Both the position numbers and the translations under genes were made by a program. This document shows, in pieces, positions 63,669-64,000 of a stretch of 64,000 nucleotides of DNA (positions within the stretch are counted from its first letter, which is position 1; each line of letters opens with the position of its first letter). The notes under the pieces are model-generated. The model was not told the origin of the DNA, did no database searches, and worked only from the letters and a program-made list of their open reading frames with translations. This DNA comes from Siphonodentalium dalli. Its lineage: Eukaryota; Mollusca; Scaphopoda; Gadilida; Siphonodentaliidae. The stretch is from positions 58,297,301-58,361,300 of the forward strand of contig CP136061.1 of assembly GCA_032622095.1 (NCBI GenBank), read 5' to 3'.

Positions 63669-64000
63669 CAAGACGCTCCTGGTTCCGATTTATGATATCC
63701 ATGCACGTGTAGGCAACAGCAGATTCCTCTTTTCAGTCTGGCTATATACATTAAAGATAATGTAATTTATCTCAAAACACCAACGCGGGTGATTTCGTAT
63801 CGAACTCGTTTTGTTTGCAATTGTGCCTGTTAATTTTGTTTAATTAAGAGATGTTGTCGTTCGGCATTAGTGTTAATCCCCATTACTGTTTTATGGCATT
63901 TGGTGGCCCATTGTTTGATAGTGCACTGCCATGAGCGCCTTTTGTTGCCCATTAAGCTGTATCACATAATCAATTAGCAGATGATCATACTATACATTTT
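63669..64000. other. Gene-free end of the window
   Basis: No exon or repeat is recognised. Confidence 0.45.

Noticed and set aside
63418-63765. 115-codon plus-strand frame with repeated QIGHPCHFS words
   Set aside because: It is the 140-bp tandem repeat read in frame across its last copies.

Overview
This window reads as nuclear DNA of an invertebrate, most likely a mollusc and probably a bivalve. It is AT-rich and non-operonic, and is dominated by decayed mobile DNA. It holds GT..AG exon boundaries, tRNA-headed SINEs ending in (ATTG)n, and a repeat (near 21.73 kb and again near 16.9 kb) with a GAGCTATAGTCATCACTCCTC core followed by CGTC/CCGT runs, a type I associate with molluscan genomes. 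No bacterial operon, rRNA gene, genuine tRNA gene or CRISPR array is visible. The species call rests on repeat recognition only.

Host genes. The best-supported gene is a two-exon 3' part of a small secreted cysteine-rich protein of the prokineticin/astakine (colipase-fold) type. Exon 1229-1327 (cysteines 1-4) and exon 6043-6231 (cysteines 5-10 and the stop) are joined in phase 0 across a 4.7 kb GT..AG intron. The signal-peptide exon is probably upstream of the window. A second, weaker candidate is a promoter-like stretch at 28.44-28.57 kb (CRE-like and CCAAT-like motifs) followed by an in-frame two-exon ORF (28655-28707 and 29528-29630). Other exon candidates near 11.86 and 62.2-62.5 kb are speculative.

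Layout. 1-6.5 kb: the prokineticin-like gene; its intron holds a 31-bp minisatellite that was invaded by a 5'-truncated LINE. 6.5-18.9 kb: gene-poor DNA with a TTAGTCA-word element, a GTCGTTATAACGAC foldback, a SINE-like block and a 23-bp minisatellite. 18.97-28.34 kb: a nest of DNA transposons. An element called A here (copy 1) is split by an 8.19 kb element B with 175-bp terminal inverted repeats and an ATAT target duplication. B carries a broken Ginger-type transposase (gypsy-like integrase plus a C-terminal Cys-rich cluster), a second broken lysine-rich ORF, and a second copy of A. 28.3-30.9 kb: the candidate two-exon gene. 31-48.8 kb: many short inverted-repeat elements: TTAA-flanked MITEs (one nested inside another), a CpG-dense 1.2 kb element, several foldbacks, a SINE with a perfect target duplication, and CTATAGCCA satellite DNA. 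50.8-51.75 kb: LINE and probable Ty3/gypsy RNase H debris. 54.1-56.5 kb: a GGTTCT-word element and other repeats. 56.8-61.1 kb: a large inverted repeat with about 1.5 kb arms carrying a broken transposon-type protein. 62.6-63.7 kb: a TTAA MITE and a 140-bp tandem repeat.

A pattern runs through the window. At least nine loci are dense arrays of short, self-complementary 'words', each locus with its own word (for example TTAGTCA, AAGTCGTTATAACGACTT, GCGCCGAAAGCG, AGAACC). In element B such words make up the terminal repeats of a transposon, which suggests that the others are subterminal transposase-binding arrays of other transposon families. All family assignments were made by eye from motifs; no database search was run.
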